Under the pieces are notes generated by a model that worked only from the letters and a program-made list of their open reading frames with translations, searched no databases and had not been told where the DNA came from. From positions 1 to 15,177 of the forward strand of contig JAGCIZ010000289.1 of assembly GCA_017648235.1 (NCBI GenBank): 15,177 bases of DNA, written 5' to 3'. This DNA comes from Paludibacteraceae bacterium (GTDB taxonomy: Bacteria; Bacteroidota; Bacteroidia; Bacteroidales; Paludibacteraceae). The first letter of the stretch is position 1; each line of letters opens with the position of its first letter. This document shows, piece by piece, positions 6,089-14,037 of the stretch. A program made the translations under genes and the position numbers.

Positions 6089-6779
6089 TAAGAGATTTCA
6101 TTGTCGGAAGAACAACATTAGCTCCCTCCTTTATTAATTCTTCATCGCGTAAAATACCCGTATTTACTGCTATTGTAAAGATTCCTGCATCAACAGCCGA
6201 ACGAACACCGAGCGGAGCATTTTCAACAACAATTGCTTGCCAAGGCTTCAAATTTCCTTTTGATAAAGCTATTAGGTAAGGTTCAGGATTAGGCTTCCCA
6301 TATTTCACATCAAATGCAGTAACCATTTTTTCTTTTTGAAAAATACCAGGAAAACTTTTGTTTAATTTCTCAAGCAATGAAACTTGACCAGAACCTGTTA
6401 CCAAAAAAATTTCCAAACCTTTGTTTTTAATCAATTTTAAAAAATCATAAACGTGTTCAATCGGTTCTGCCTCTGGTAATTGGTTAAAATATAAACTTTT
6501 GGTATTGTAAATACTCTGAATTTCTTCTTTTGTAGCATTTCGGTTATAAACTTTTGGAAAAAAAGCATTAATAGTCGATTCTCCGGTTCTTCCTTCGTTC
6601 ATATAAACATCATATTCCGTGAAAGGAAGATTAAGTTCTTGCATTGTTTTCACCCATGCTATTGCATGATTTGGCATTGAGTTATAAAGAACTCCATCCA
6701 TGTCAAAAAACACCGCTTTAAGCTCAAAATCCGAATACTTGTTTTTCTCTAAAAAACTCTGAATATATTGTGATATCAT
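6069..6779 (-). CDS. HAD-superfamily sugar-phosphatase/phosphomutase-like protein (beta-PGM subgroup)
   Basis: 236 residues. Motif I is FFDMDGVLYNS with nucleophile Asp26 and general acid/base Asp28. Motif II is Thr128 in LVTGSG. The motif III lysine is Lys162 in YGKPNPEPY. Motif IV is VVENAPLGVRSA with Glu186, where the second acidic residue common in the family is Asn187. A helical cap lies between motifs I and II (about 35-110), as in the beta-phosphoglucomutase and small phosphatase subgroup. It acts in the cytoplasm on a phosphorylated metabolite, probably a sugar phosphate. The exact substrate is not readable. It is last of the minus-strand cluster, 15 bases behind the ligase-like gene, and may also have its own promoter at 6785-6792. 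A link to glycan precursor metabolism is inferred from position only. Confidence 0.88.
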   Translation of the reverse strand: MISQYIQSFLEKNKYSDFELKAVFFDMDGVLYNSMPNHAIAWVKTMQELNLPFTEYDVYMNEGRTGESTINAFFPKVYNRNATKEEIQSIYNTKSLYFNQLPEAEPIEHVYDFLKLIKNKGLEIFLVTGSGQVSLLEKLNKSFPGIFQKEKMVTAFDVKYGKPNPEPYLIALSKGNLKPWQAIVVENAPLGVRSAVDAGIFTIAVNTGILRDEELIKEGANVVLPTMKSLIKNWDL

Positions 6780-6784
6780 TTCTC

Positions 6785-6792
6785 CAAAAATA
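6785..6792 (-). promoter_or_regulatory. Possible -7 box directly before the HAD gene
   Basis: On minus this reads TATTTTTG and then GAGAA before the ATG, so the box ends five bases from the start codon. A GGAG overlaps it but lies too near the ATG to be an ideal ribosome-binding site. If used, the transcript would be leaderless or nearly so. I see no good -33 box. Confidence 0.35.
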
Positions 6793-6794
6793 AA

Positions 6795-8087
6795 TTAATT
6801 ATCTGATTTCTGACATTTATTCGTATTTAACCAATAAAGAATTAGAAAAATAAAACATAACAGTATTATAACATCATCCCATCTAAACATAGCGTCAAAA
6901 AGTGACTTAACTGCAAAAGTAATCACAATAAAAAATCCTAATCTTTTAACTCTTGGTTTTCTAGAAATGTAGATCTGATAGACAAATGCTGAGATAAAAA
7001 GGAGCAAAGCAAACACACCCATTTCAATAGTTGTTTCTATATATTGATTGTGCGAATGGAATCTTTTTTCCACAAAATTTTTGCTAAAAATATTATCCTC
7101 TATATTCTTTTGTTCTAAAAAAAGGCTACTGCTCCCAACTCCCTTTCCTATAAAAAGATATTCATCAATATGCCTTAATGCTGTACTCCATATTTTTAAT
7201 CTTGCATCATCCTTATCCTCAACCTGTTCGATTTTTATCAATCGGTCAATTCTTATATTATTCAATCTAGGATGAAAAGATAATATTAAAATAAAGGTTG
7301 TAACTACAAGTATCGAACTACACAACACTACAATCCAACTTCTTTTCTTAGAGAAGAAATAAACGGAGACTCCTATAAAAATTAATAGCGTAATCGTTAA
7401 AAGGGATGCTCTAGAATCAACCAAATAAATAAAAAAGTAACAATTGATAGCAAGGTAAGCAAACGTTAAAACTAATGTTAAATTCTTCCCTATTTTTTCT
7501 TTGATATCTTTATAAACAAACAACAAGAAAATCGATGCAATTATTAATACGTTTGAAAAAAAGGCATGATGTCTTATAAATCCAAAGTAATGAGCAAAAT
7601 TTTTCAAAAATTTTTCAAATTCTAGATCTGTTAAAACATTAAAATAATTCGAATTTAAAATATTACGATAATTAGATAAAATAACAACATTGTTTATGTA
7701 AGAAATTGATATCACTATAGTCCCTATAATAAAACTAAATATAGATTTTTTTAAATCATAATTTTCATTTACTCCAAACATCATAATGAGAGGCAAAAAC
7801 AAGAATGAAACTTGACGCTCTAAAACCACACTAGCAGTAACTTTATCTATTGTCCAAAAGTAGGAAAGACATTGCCAAAGAAAAAATACCAAAAGCATTA
7901 AACTTGGCACTAGATATTTTGAAAAGGAAAAATTCTTCTTATCCAAAAATCGAAATTCCAAAAACCAACTAATCAGCCATGCAACCCATACAATACGAAG
8001 AACAGCAGGAGAAAATGACAAAGTAAAAGCAACCGCTAAAAATAAAAACCAATTCAGTTTCCCAACGATTTGACGATATTTATCCAT
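6795..8087 (-). CDS. O-antigen ligase/polymerase-like membrane protein (Wzy/WaaL type)
   Basis: 430 residues and strongly hydrophobic, with about ten or more membrane segments. The segment ARLKIWSTALRHIDEYLFIG (295-314), then GKGVGSS and the large periplasmic loop ending RFHSHNQYIETTIEMG (342-357) are the hallmark of the O-antigen ligase domain family. His344/His346 and the loop before the last membrane segments form the conserved core. SRASLL near 225-230 fits the conserved Arg of the family. Such proteins either join O-antigen to lipid A-core or polymerise repeat units, and sequence does not separate the two. The gene starts five bases behind the flippase stop, so the two are almost certainly one transcript. 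Flipping a lipid-linked glycan and then ligating it is a coherent pair. Confidence 0.85.
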   Translation of the reverse strand: MDKYRQIVGKLNWFLFLAVAFTLSFSPAVLRIVWVAWLISWFLEFRFLDKKNFSFSKYLVPSLMLLVFFLWQCLSYFWTIDKVTASVVLERQVSFLFLPLIMMFGVNENYDLKKSIFSFIIGTIVISISYINNVVILSNYRNILNSNYFNVLTDLEFEKFLKNFAHYFGFIRHHAFFSNVLIIASIFLLFVYKDIKEKIGKNLTLVLTFAYLAINCYFFIYLVDSRASLLTITLLIFIGVSVYFFSKKRSWIVVLCSSILVVTTFILILSFHPRLNNIRIDRLIKIEQVEDKDDARLKIWSTALRHIDEYLFIGKGVGSSSLFLEQKNIEDNIFSKNFVEKRFHSHNQYIETTIEMGVFALLLFISAFVYQIYISRKPRVKRLGFFIVITFAVKSLFDAMFRWDDVIILLCFIFLILYWLNTNKCQKSDN

Positions 8088-8092
8088 AAGCG

Positions 8093-9583
8093 TTATTTAA
8101 AATATTTTCCAATAAAAGGCAGTTGTTTGATACGCATATCACGTTTAAAGATGATTGCTATGAAAACTACCAACAATGCCGTTTTATAAATGTAATTTAA
8201 TATAGCAGAACTGAAATTAAAAAATGTTGTACTGATGTACATTACTACAGCTACTACGGAATAAATAGCTATTGAACTTAAATCGTAAGGTATTTTTAGG
8301 TACTTCTGCCCAACGAAGTAAGATACCAACATGATTACAAAGTAGCATACAAGCGAAGCCATTGCTGATGCCATGTAACTAAATTTTGGCACAAAAATGA
8401 TGTTTATGATTAGTGTTATCAAAAGTCCTAAAATGGAGAAATAAGCACCGTATTTTGTTTTATCAGTGAGTTTGTACCAAATAGAAAGGTTAAAAAATAT
8501 GCCTTGAAAAATATATGAGCATAGTATGATTGGAACTATTTTCAAACCTTCCCAATAATCGCTACGGATGATTAATTTGAAAATGTCGAGATAAAACGTA
8601 ATACCTAAAAAGATGAGCCAAGCAAAAATGACAAAGAACTTCATTGCATCGGCGTATGCTCCTACGCTTTCTCTATCTTGATGCTTTGCAAAAACAAATG
8701 GTTCGTAGGCATAACGAAAAGCTTGCGTGAACATCATCATTACCATTGCAATCTTAAAGCATGCTCCATAAATACCTAATTCACTATTTGCGGTATTTGG
8801 GTCATCTATTAGAAATGGAAAAATAATTTTATCAATTGTTTGATTCATTATTCCCGCAATTCCCAGAACAAGTAATGGCAAAGAATAAGTGAGCAGTTGT
8901 TTAAGTGTTTTTATGTCAAAATTATATCGTTCTGCAAAAAATTGAGGCAATAGGCATAAGGTTTGAATTGTTGTTGCAATAATATTAGCTACAAACACAT
9001 ATCCTACTCCATAATTTGGATTGTAAAACCACGATACTAACTCTGGTTTCCATTCCATAATTTTTGGACAAGCGATAAGGAAAAAGATGTTTAGAAAAAT
9101 ATTTAGTACAACAAATACCATTTTTAGCATTGCAAATCGGAAAGCCTGACCTTTGAAACGCAAATAAGCAAAAGGTATGCTAGAAAACGTGTCCATCGCA
9201 ATGACTATTGCCAACATAGAAATAAATTCCGAATGAGAAGGATAGCCAAGAAGCGACGCAATAGGATTAGAAAATATAACGCACGTTGTAGCAAAAATCA
9301 ACGACGTGGTTCCAATCGAAGTAAGCGTCGTTGTGTATGTTGTGTTTACGCTATAATCTTTTTTATTGGCAAAGCGAAGAAAACCTGTTTCCATTCCGTA
9401 GGTGAGAATCACTACAAGCAATGCCGTCCACGAATAGAGGTTGGTTACAATACCATAGTCGGAAGATTGGGCTAATACAAACGTGTAAAGTGGAACTAAA
9501 AGCCAATTGAGAAACTTACCAACGATGCTACTCAATCCATAAATAGCAGTGTCTTTTGCTAGTGATGTTAAACCTTTTGCCAT
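8093..9583 (-). CDS. Polysaccharide/oligosaccharide flippase (Wzx-like, MOP superfamily)
   Basis: 496 residues from ATG 9583. A TTG three codons further up lies in the promoter box, so the ATG is preferred. The N terminus LAKDTAIYGLSSIVGKFLNWLLVPLYTFVL and the following TYGMETGFLRFANK are typical of Bacteroidetes lipid-linked polysaccharide flippases of the MATE/MOP fold, with roughly 14 membrane segments spread over the whole length. It should move undecaprenyl-linked sugar units across the inner membrane. It heads the minus-strand cluster with the ligase-like gene five bases behind. Its promoter is the TATTTTTG at 9590-9597, divergent from the symporter gene. The lipid-linked substrate is unknown; no glycosyltransferase lies in this cluster itself. 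Confidence 0.85.
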   Translation of the reverse strand: MAKGLTSLAKDTAIYGLSSIVGKFLNWLLVPLYTFVLAQSSDYGIVTNLYSWTALLVVILTYGMETGFLRFANKKDYSVNTTYTTTLTSIGTTSLIFATTCVIFSNPIASLLGYPSHSEFISMLAIVIAMDTFSSIPFAYLRFKGQAFRFAMLKMVFVVLNIFLNIFFLIACPKIMEWKPELVSWFYNPNYGVGYVFVANIIATTIQTLCLLPQFFAERYNFDIKTLKQLLTYSLPLLVLGIAGIMNQTIDKIIFPFLIDDPNTANSELGIYGACFKIAMVMMMFTQAFRYAYEPFVFAKHQDRESVGAYADAMKFFVIFAWLIFLGITFYLDIFKLIIRSDYWEGLKIVPIILCSYIFQGIFFNLSIWYKLTDKTKYGAYFSILGLLITLIINIIFVPKFSYMASAMASLVCYFVIMLVSYFVGQKYLKIPYDLSSIAIYSVVAVVMYISTTFFNFSSAILNYIYKTALLVVFIAIIFKRDMRIKQLPFIGKYFK

Positions 9584-9589
9584 AAGGTG

Positions 9590-9597
9590 CAAAAATA
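9590..9597 (-). promoter_or_regulatory. -7 promoter box of the flippase gene
   Basis: On minus this reads TATTTTTG, followed by CACCTT and the ATG. Only six bases separate box and start codon, so the transcript is probably leaderless or almost so. No good -33 match is visible. Confidence 0.5.
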
Positions 9598-9633
9598 GTG
9601 ATTTTTGCTGTGAGTTGTAAGAGATTTAGTTGT

Positions 9634-9641
9634 TATTTTTG
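9634..9641 (+). promoter_or_regulatory. -7 promoter box of the symporter gene
   Basis: TATTTTTG, followed by CAACGTT and the ATG at 9649. The seven-base gap again implies a leaderless or near-leaderless transcript. A TTTG exists upstream at 9604-9607 but 26 bases away, which is too far. Confidence 0.5.
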
Positions 9642-9648
9642 CAACGTT

Positions 9649-11115
9649 ATGTTCTTCCAAATAACCATCATTTGCATACTTCTTTATTTCGGATTGCTAG
9701 TTGCTACGTCATTTTTTGTTTCTAGAAAACAAAACAACAACAACGCATTTTTCAGTGCCAACAAACAAGCCAAATGGTACATGGTTGCATTTGGAATGTT
9801 GAGTGCATCAATTTCTGGAGTTTCACTTGTGTCTGTAACAGGAATGGTTCAAACATTTCATTTTTCTTATTTACAGACTGTTATAGGATTTTTCTTTGGT
9901 TATTTGGTAGTAGCATTTTTACTTTTACCTTTTTTTTACAAGAATAACGGCGTTACTATATATGGTTATTTAGAAAAACGATTTGATTGTTGGACACACA
10001 AAACAGGTTCGATGTTTTTTATTGTTGCAAAACTAGTAAGTGCAGCAACAAAACTTCATATTTCAGTTTTAGTTTTGCATCAATTTATCAACACGTTTTA
10101 TGATGTTTCTTTTATAACAATTTTGGCTATCGTTCTTTTATTCATTTGGTTATATACATTTCGTGGAGGAATTCTGTCGATTGTTTGGACGGATTGCATA
10201 CAAACCTTCTTTCTTATTCTTTCAACTATTCTCATTCTTCTTGCCGTCATTAAAACTCTAGATTTTGATTGCAACGAGATTTTCTCTTCTCTAAAAAATA
10301 GTTCTCTTAGTAAGGTTTTTATTTTTGACGATTTTCATAGCAAACAAAACTTCTTTAAACAATTCTTTAGTGGCATTTTTATCGTAATAGTAATGACAGG
10401 TCTTGATCAGGATATGATGCAAAAGAACCTTTCTTGCAAAACACTCAAAGAGTCGCAAAAGAATATGATTTCATATGGAATAATGTTTTTACCTATCAAC
10501 TTCATATTTCTTCTTCTAGGATTTTTGTTGATAATTTTGGCTCAAAAAGAGCAATTAACTATTCCTTTTGGCGATGAATTATTGCCATTTTTTGCATTCA
10601 ATTATTTTGGAAAATTTATTGCACTTTGTTTTCTCATAGGAATTATTGCAGCTTCATTTTCAAGTGCTGACTCCGCACTAACTGCCATTACAACAAGCAT
10701 TTCAGTTGACATTCTAAATATTAAAAAAAACTCTAAATCGGAAGTGCTAAATAGAAAACTCATTCATCTGGGAGTATTTTTGATATTCTTTTTTATCATA
10801 CTTCTATTCTCAAAAATTGAGAGTAAAAACATTTTGGATCTCATATACACCATTGTGGCTTATCTTTATGGACCTTTGCTTGGACTTTTTGGATTTGGAA
10901 TTTTTACAAAACACAAAGTAAAAGGAGTTAAAGTAAGTATTTTGTGTTTATTTTCCCCTATTATTTGTTTCATCATCAATCTTGTGTCTAAGCATATTTG
11001 GAATTACACGTTTGGTTACGAATTGCTTCTTTTCAATGGTTTAATTACCTTTGTAGGGTTATATATTTTTAGTTTGAACGCAGATGGAAATAAAAAGTGC
11101 CGAATTTGTAATTAG
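9649..11115 (+). CDS. Sodium/solute symporter (SSS family, SLC5-like)
   Basis: 488 residues from ATG 9649. The GTG at 9598 would add a segment crossing the promoter box and is rejected. The hydrophobicity fits the 13-segment LeuT-like fold of the family. FGMLSASISGVSLVSVTGM (48-66) corresponds to the broken first core helix, GLDQDMMQKNLSCKTLKESQ (251-270) is a typical SSS loop, and IAASFSSADSALTAITTSIS (333-352) is the core helix whose Ser/Thr residues (Ser338, Ser339, Thr345) form the family's Na+ site. It imports a small solute with Na+ across the inner membrane. The substrate, whether sugar, amino acid, sialic acid or another, cannot be read. The 3' end overlaps engB by 32 bases. Confidence 0.88.
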   Translation: MFFQITIICILLYFGLLVATSFFVSRKQNNNNAFFSANKQAKWYMVAFGMLSASISGVSLVSVTGMVQTFHFSYLQTVIGFFFGYLVVAFLLLPFFYKNNGVTIYGYLEKRFDCWTHKTGSMFFIVAKLVSAATKLHISVLVLHQFINTFYDVSFITILAIVLLFIWLYTFRGGILSIVWTDCIQTFFLILSTILILLAVIKTLDFDCNEIFSSLKNSSLSKVFIFDDFHSKQNFFKQFFSGIFIVIVMTGLDQDMMQKNLSCKTLKESQKNMISYGIMFLPINFIFLLLGFLLIILAQKEQLTIPFGDELLPFFAFNYFGKFIALCFLIGIIAASFSSADSALTAITTSISVDILNIKKNSKSEVLNRKLIHLGVFLIFFFIILLFSKIESKNILDLIYTIVAYLYGPLLGLFGFGIFTKHKVKGVKVSILCLFSPIICFIINLVSKHIWNYTFGYELLLFNGLITFVGLYIFSLNADGNKKCRICN

Positions 11116-11677
11116 CAACTCCGATGTCAGAAAATGTTTGAAACACAATTTACCTGAGTATGCCTTTATAGGAAGGTCAAATGTTGGTAAATCTTCACTA
11201 ATAAATATGCTTTGCAACAAGCCACTTGCAAAAACATCGTCGAAACCAGGAAAAACACAACTCATCAATCATTTCTTTATTAACAATGAGTGGTATTTAG
11301 TTGATCTACCTGGTTATGGTTATGCCAAAATGAGCAAAGACGGTAGAGACAAACTTCGTCGGATTATAGATGAATACATGTTGTTAAGAGAAGAATTAGT
11401 TTCTGTTTTTGTTTTGATTGACTGCAGACTTGAACCTCAAAAAATTGATTTAGAATTTATGGAATGGCTCGGAGTAAGTGGTGTTCCTTTTTCTATTATT
11501 TTCACAAAAGCAGATAAACTTTCTGGTCAAAAACTACATACCAATATCAACAATTATAAAGAGAAATTGTACGAAACATGGAATGAACTTCCTCCTATTT
11601 TTATCACTTCGTCCGAAAAAAAAGCAGGTAAAACCGAAGTATTGGACTACATAGAAAGCATAAATTCTTCGTTGTAG
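11084..11677 (+). CDS. engB: Ribosome biogenesis GTP-binding protein EngB (YsxC/YihA)
   Basis: 197 residues, the usual length for this TrmE-Era-type GTPase needed for late assembly of the 50S subunit. G1 is GRSNVGKSS (30-38), the G2 threonine lies in KPGKT (Thr58), G3 is DLPGYGYAK (74-82), G4 is TKAD (141-144), and a Ser-Ser near the C terminus (FITSSEKKAG) fits G5. The N-terminal EFVISNSDVRKCLKHNLPEYAFIGRS is typical of EngB. The ATG lies inside the symporter's 3' end in another frame, with no separate promoter visible, so it probably depends on symporter transcription. It converges on the outer-membrane protein gene, with an 18-base gap and no recognisable terminator. Confidence 0.96.
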   Translation: MEIKSAEFVISNSDVRKCLKHNLPEYAFIGRSNVGKSSLINMLCNKPLAKTSSKPGKTQLINHFFINNEWYLVDLPGYGYAKMSKDGRDKLRRIIDEYMLLREELVSVFVLIDCRLEPQKIDLEFMEWLGVSGVPFSIIFTKADKLSGQKLHTNINNYKEKLYETWNELPPIFITSSEKKAGKTEVLDYIESINSSL

Positions 11678-11695
11678 AGGGATAAAGAAATAAAA

Positions 11696-13171
11696 TTAGA
11701 ACCTATAAGCACACGTCATTAAAAACTTATGATAATTTGATTTAACATCTGCTCGTTCTGCCCCATTAAAAACCAGAAAATCTGACATTTGTTGGCGGAA
11801 TTGATAAGCAAAATCAAAAGACCATAATTTAACTCTAAATCCTATTCCCCCACAGACATAGTAAGATCCTTTGTCTATTTGATAATCCATATTGGTGTAA
11901 ATCGTATTGTAAGGGAAGATTTTTTCTGCTTCACTTTTTACCGCTGGAGAAAAATAGGATCCTCCTATGCGGAACGAAAGAAATTCAAATGGACGATATT
12001 CCGCACCAACTTTCACCACATGAACGACTTTTGCCATATTCTTGATGTATAAATTTTCATTTCTAAACGGATTACCATTATCCTTTGATGTCTGTGAAAT
12101 AGAATTAAATCGCATACTTTGGTAATCTGCAATCTCGTACTCCACATCAATAGCAGCTTTCTTTCCAAACAAAAATGCAGTGCTAAAAAGATAACGAGAT
12201 GGAGTTGAAAAACGGTATGAATCAGTTCCTACTGCAGACACTAATTCATTCAAAACTGGTTTTGTTGTTTGAGAAATATGATAGAATGTAGGGGTATGAT
12301 ATGCAAAACCTAGTCTCCAAAAAGAGATTGGACGAGCTATAAGTCCTACCTTGAAATTAAAACCAACTCCAGATGTTTCTATTTGATTTTCCAACAAGAA
12401 TTCTTCGCTATATTCTGATGATTCCGAACGTTGATATAATTTTAACGAAAAGTCAGCACCAATATAAAACAAGTGATTGATATTTGCTGCATAAGAAATA
12501 TTAATATCATCAATTGCATACCGAATCAAAGCATTGTAGGTTGGCGCAACCATTGTTTTTTCATTCAATGCACGGTAAGAAGAGCCTGTTTTGGCCTCAA
12601 TCAAGTTAGTTTGATATGCCATAAGAGGTAGCCATGCTACTTTTTCATTGTCGTAAGGAGATTTCTCTGACGAAGTAATCATATCAAGTTCCGAAATTCC
12701 CTTTCCCATTTCTGCCATTACAGTAGAAAAAGACATTGCACCTACATTTCCGGTAAGTCCCAATCGTAAAAGAGAAGATCTACTTCTATTGTACGAAATA
12801 GCAAAATTAGAAGCAATCAAACCATTTTCTCTTCCTGAAAGAAAAGATTGAACGTACGAAATACGACTAAAATCAAACGAATTTTCCCCTTTATTTTTTT
12901 GAACATCTCCCCAATTACTTCTAGTTTTGGAATATGTATCAGAAAGAGTAAAACTTATCTCCGACGAACGGTAAATACCCAAACCTGCAGGATTTATCTG
13001 AATTGCAGATGGGTCTCCACCCAATGCACCAAAAGCCCCACTCATTGCCATCACGCGCGCAGTTCCTTCAATAGGTTGATAGGAAAGATTTACACCTTCG
13101 AACAACGTTTGCGCCTTTGGCATAGCACAAAAAGCAACACATAATAGCAGAGACAAACAACAACGTTTCAT
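11696..13171 (-). CDS. Outer-membrane beta-barrel, OmpP1/FadL-like transport family
   Basis: 491 residues from ATG 13171; a TTG two codons up gives no better start. A signal peptide (MKRCCLSLLLCVAFCAMPKA) likely ends at Ala20. The early region RVMAMSGAFGALGGDPSAIQ, then INPAGLGIYRSSEISFTLS, is the signature of Bacteroidetes FadL/OmpP1-like and PorV-like barrels, which start with a plug-like N terminus. The rest alternates polar and aromatic residues in barrel fashion and ends in Tyr-Arg-Phe, with the terminal Phe expected for BAM recognition. Family members transport hydrophobic compounds across the outer membrane. The substrate here is unknown. The gene start overlaps the stop of the small exported protein as ATGA, so the two are translationally coupled, at the end of the rnhB unit. 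Confidence 0.82.
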   Translation of the reverse strand: MKRCCLSLLLCVAFCAMPKAQTLFEGVNLSYQPIEGTARVMAMSGAFGALGGDPSAIQINPAGLGIYRSSEISFTLSDTYSKTRSNWGDVQKNKGENSFDFSRISYVQSFLSGRENGLIASNFAISYNRSRSSLLRLGLTGNVGAMSFSTVMAEMGKGISELDMITSSEKSPYDNEKVAWLPLMAYQTNLIEAKTGSSYRALNEKTMVAPTYNALIRYAIDDINISYAANINHLFYIGADFSLKLYQRSESSEYSEEFLLENQIETSGVGFNFKVGLIARPISFWRLGFAYHTPTFYHISQTTKPVLNELVSAVGTDSYRFSTPSRYLFSTAFLFGKKAAIDVEYEIADYQSMRFNSISQTSKDNGNPFRNENLYIKNMAKVVHVVKVGAEYRPFEFLSFRIGGSYFSPAVKSEAEKIFPYNTIYTNMDYQIDKGSYYVCGGIGFRVKLWSFDFAYQFRQQMSDFLVFNGAERADVKSNYHKFLMTCAYRF

Positions 13172-13521
13172 AACCAATAGTACTTAGGATAAACGAACAA
13201 GAGTTTTTCTCTCAAAGGAATAAAATTTTCTTTAAAAAATCTTTCATCAAAAAAAACAGAAACTATATCATTTTCTGGAGAAAGCCTTATTGAAGCAATA
13301 GAATCTGTCAACTCGTCATAATAAAGCACAGAATCTTCTTCCGCCGCATAAATAATTCCTGTTTCTTTAGCATCTCTAACTTTAGGTGATTCAATGATCA
13401 CTTTTACAATACTCTCATCTCCTTTTTCATAATAAACATCATCAGGATAAATGTACATCTCTGCAGAAAAATTCATTACTGCAAAAACAAATAAAATGAT
13501 TGTAAAAAGTATTCTTTTCAT
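13168..13521 (-). CDS. Small exported protein of unknown function
   Basis: 117 residues. The N terminus MKRILFTIILFVFAVMNFSA is a clear signal peptide with probable cleavage after Ala20. The mature part (about 97 residues) is acidic, rich in Asp, Glu, Tyr and Ile/Val, and looks beta-rich. It ends in KLLFVYPKYYWL, which contains several aromatic residues. It has no cysteine and no lipobox. I recognise no domain. Its TGA overlaps the barrel's ATG (ATGA), which usually means stoichiometric or coupled synthesis. It may therefore be a periplasmic partner, plug or assembly factor of the barrel, but that is inference. A 39-base gap separates it from DUF456 upstream, with no good promoter in it. Confidence 0.75.
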   Translation of the reverse strand: MKRILFTIILFVFAVMNFSAEMYIYPDDVYYEKGDESIVKVIIESPKVRDAKETGIIYAAEEDSVLYYDELTDSIASIRLSPENDIVSVFFDERFFKENFIPLREKLLFVYPKYYWL

Positions 13522-13560
13522 AAAAAATGAATCTTTTTGAATAAGATTATAAAGTTTCTA

Positions 13561-14034
13561 CTAAAATAAAGCCTTCACACAATAGTAAATAAATAAGCCT
13601 CCTATTGCCAACTTTGCAATTGTTCCTACTAAAAATCCAACAAAAGAACCAAAACCCGATTTTAATGCTTTGGAGGTTTCAGCACCATTAATCAATTCTC
13701 CAACAACTGCACCAACAAAAGGGCCAAAAATAACACCTAATGGTCCAAGAAAGAAACCAAACAGCAAACCTATAGTACTACCCCACATTCCCCATTTGGT
13801 TCCTCCCCATTTTTTCGTTCCCCAAATAGGCAAATAATAATCTAAAACTTGCAATACAACTACAACAACTAGCCATAAAAGTAAAAATGTCGTAGAAAAA
13901 TCGGCATAACTAGAAAAATGCAATAAAAGTAATCCTACATAACTCAACGGAATGCCTGGCAATACAGGAAGAACTGAACCTAACAATCCTATAATGAGAA
14001 AAACGAACGAAGCAATAACTAAAACTATATCCAT
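13561..14034 (-). CDS. DUF456 family membrane protein
   Basis: 157 residues and highly hydrophobic. It opens with a membrane segment leading into LLGSVLPVLPGIPLSYVGLL, then a second and third segment, a soluble-looking KKWGGTKWGMWGSTIG motif, and Gly-rich helices (GLLFGFFLGPLGVIFGPFVGAVVGELI, broken here only by description). The PVLPG and GxxxG-rich helix pair resembles glycine-zipper segments and is the DUF456 pattern as I remember it. The function of the family is unknown; a small inner-membrane protein is all that can be said. It starts three bases after the rnhB stop, so both are in one transcript. It ends in TAG, 39 bases before the small exported protein. Confidence 0.85.
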   Translation of the reverse strand: MDIVLVIASFVFLIIGLLGSVLPVLPGIPLSYVGLLLLHFSSYADFSTTFLLLWLVVVVVLQVLDYYLPIWGTKKWGGTKWGMWGSTIGLLFGFFLGPLGVIFGPFVGAVVGELINGAETSKALKSGFGSFVGFLVGTIAKLAIGGLFIYYCVKALF

Positions 14035-14037
14035 ATC

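Noticed and set aside
9233..9475. Very basic 80-residue plus-strand frame rich in Arg and Lys
   Set aside because: It lies wholly inside the flippase gene on the opposite strand. Its composition is the antisense reading of a hydrophobic membrane protein, and it has no promoter box or ribosome-binding site.
12848..13144. 98-residue plus-strand frame with basic residues
   Set aside because: It is fully antisense to the FadL-like barrel, with no promoter or family resemblance.
13530..13548. Six-base AATCTT/AAGATT hairpin with a T run before the small exported gene
   Set aside because: On minus it could mimic a terminator after DUF456, but the stem is short and AT-rich and would fold poorly. 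It is at most a weak attenuator.
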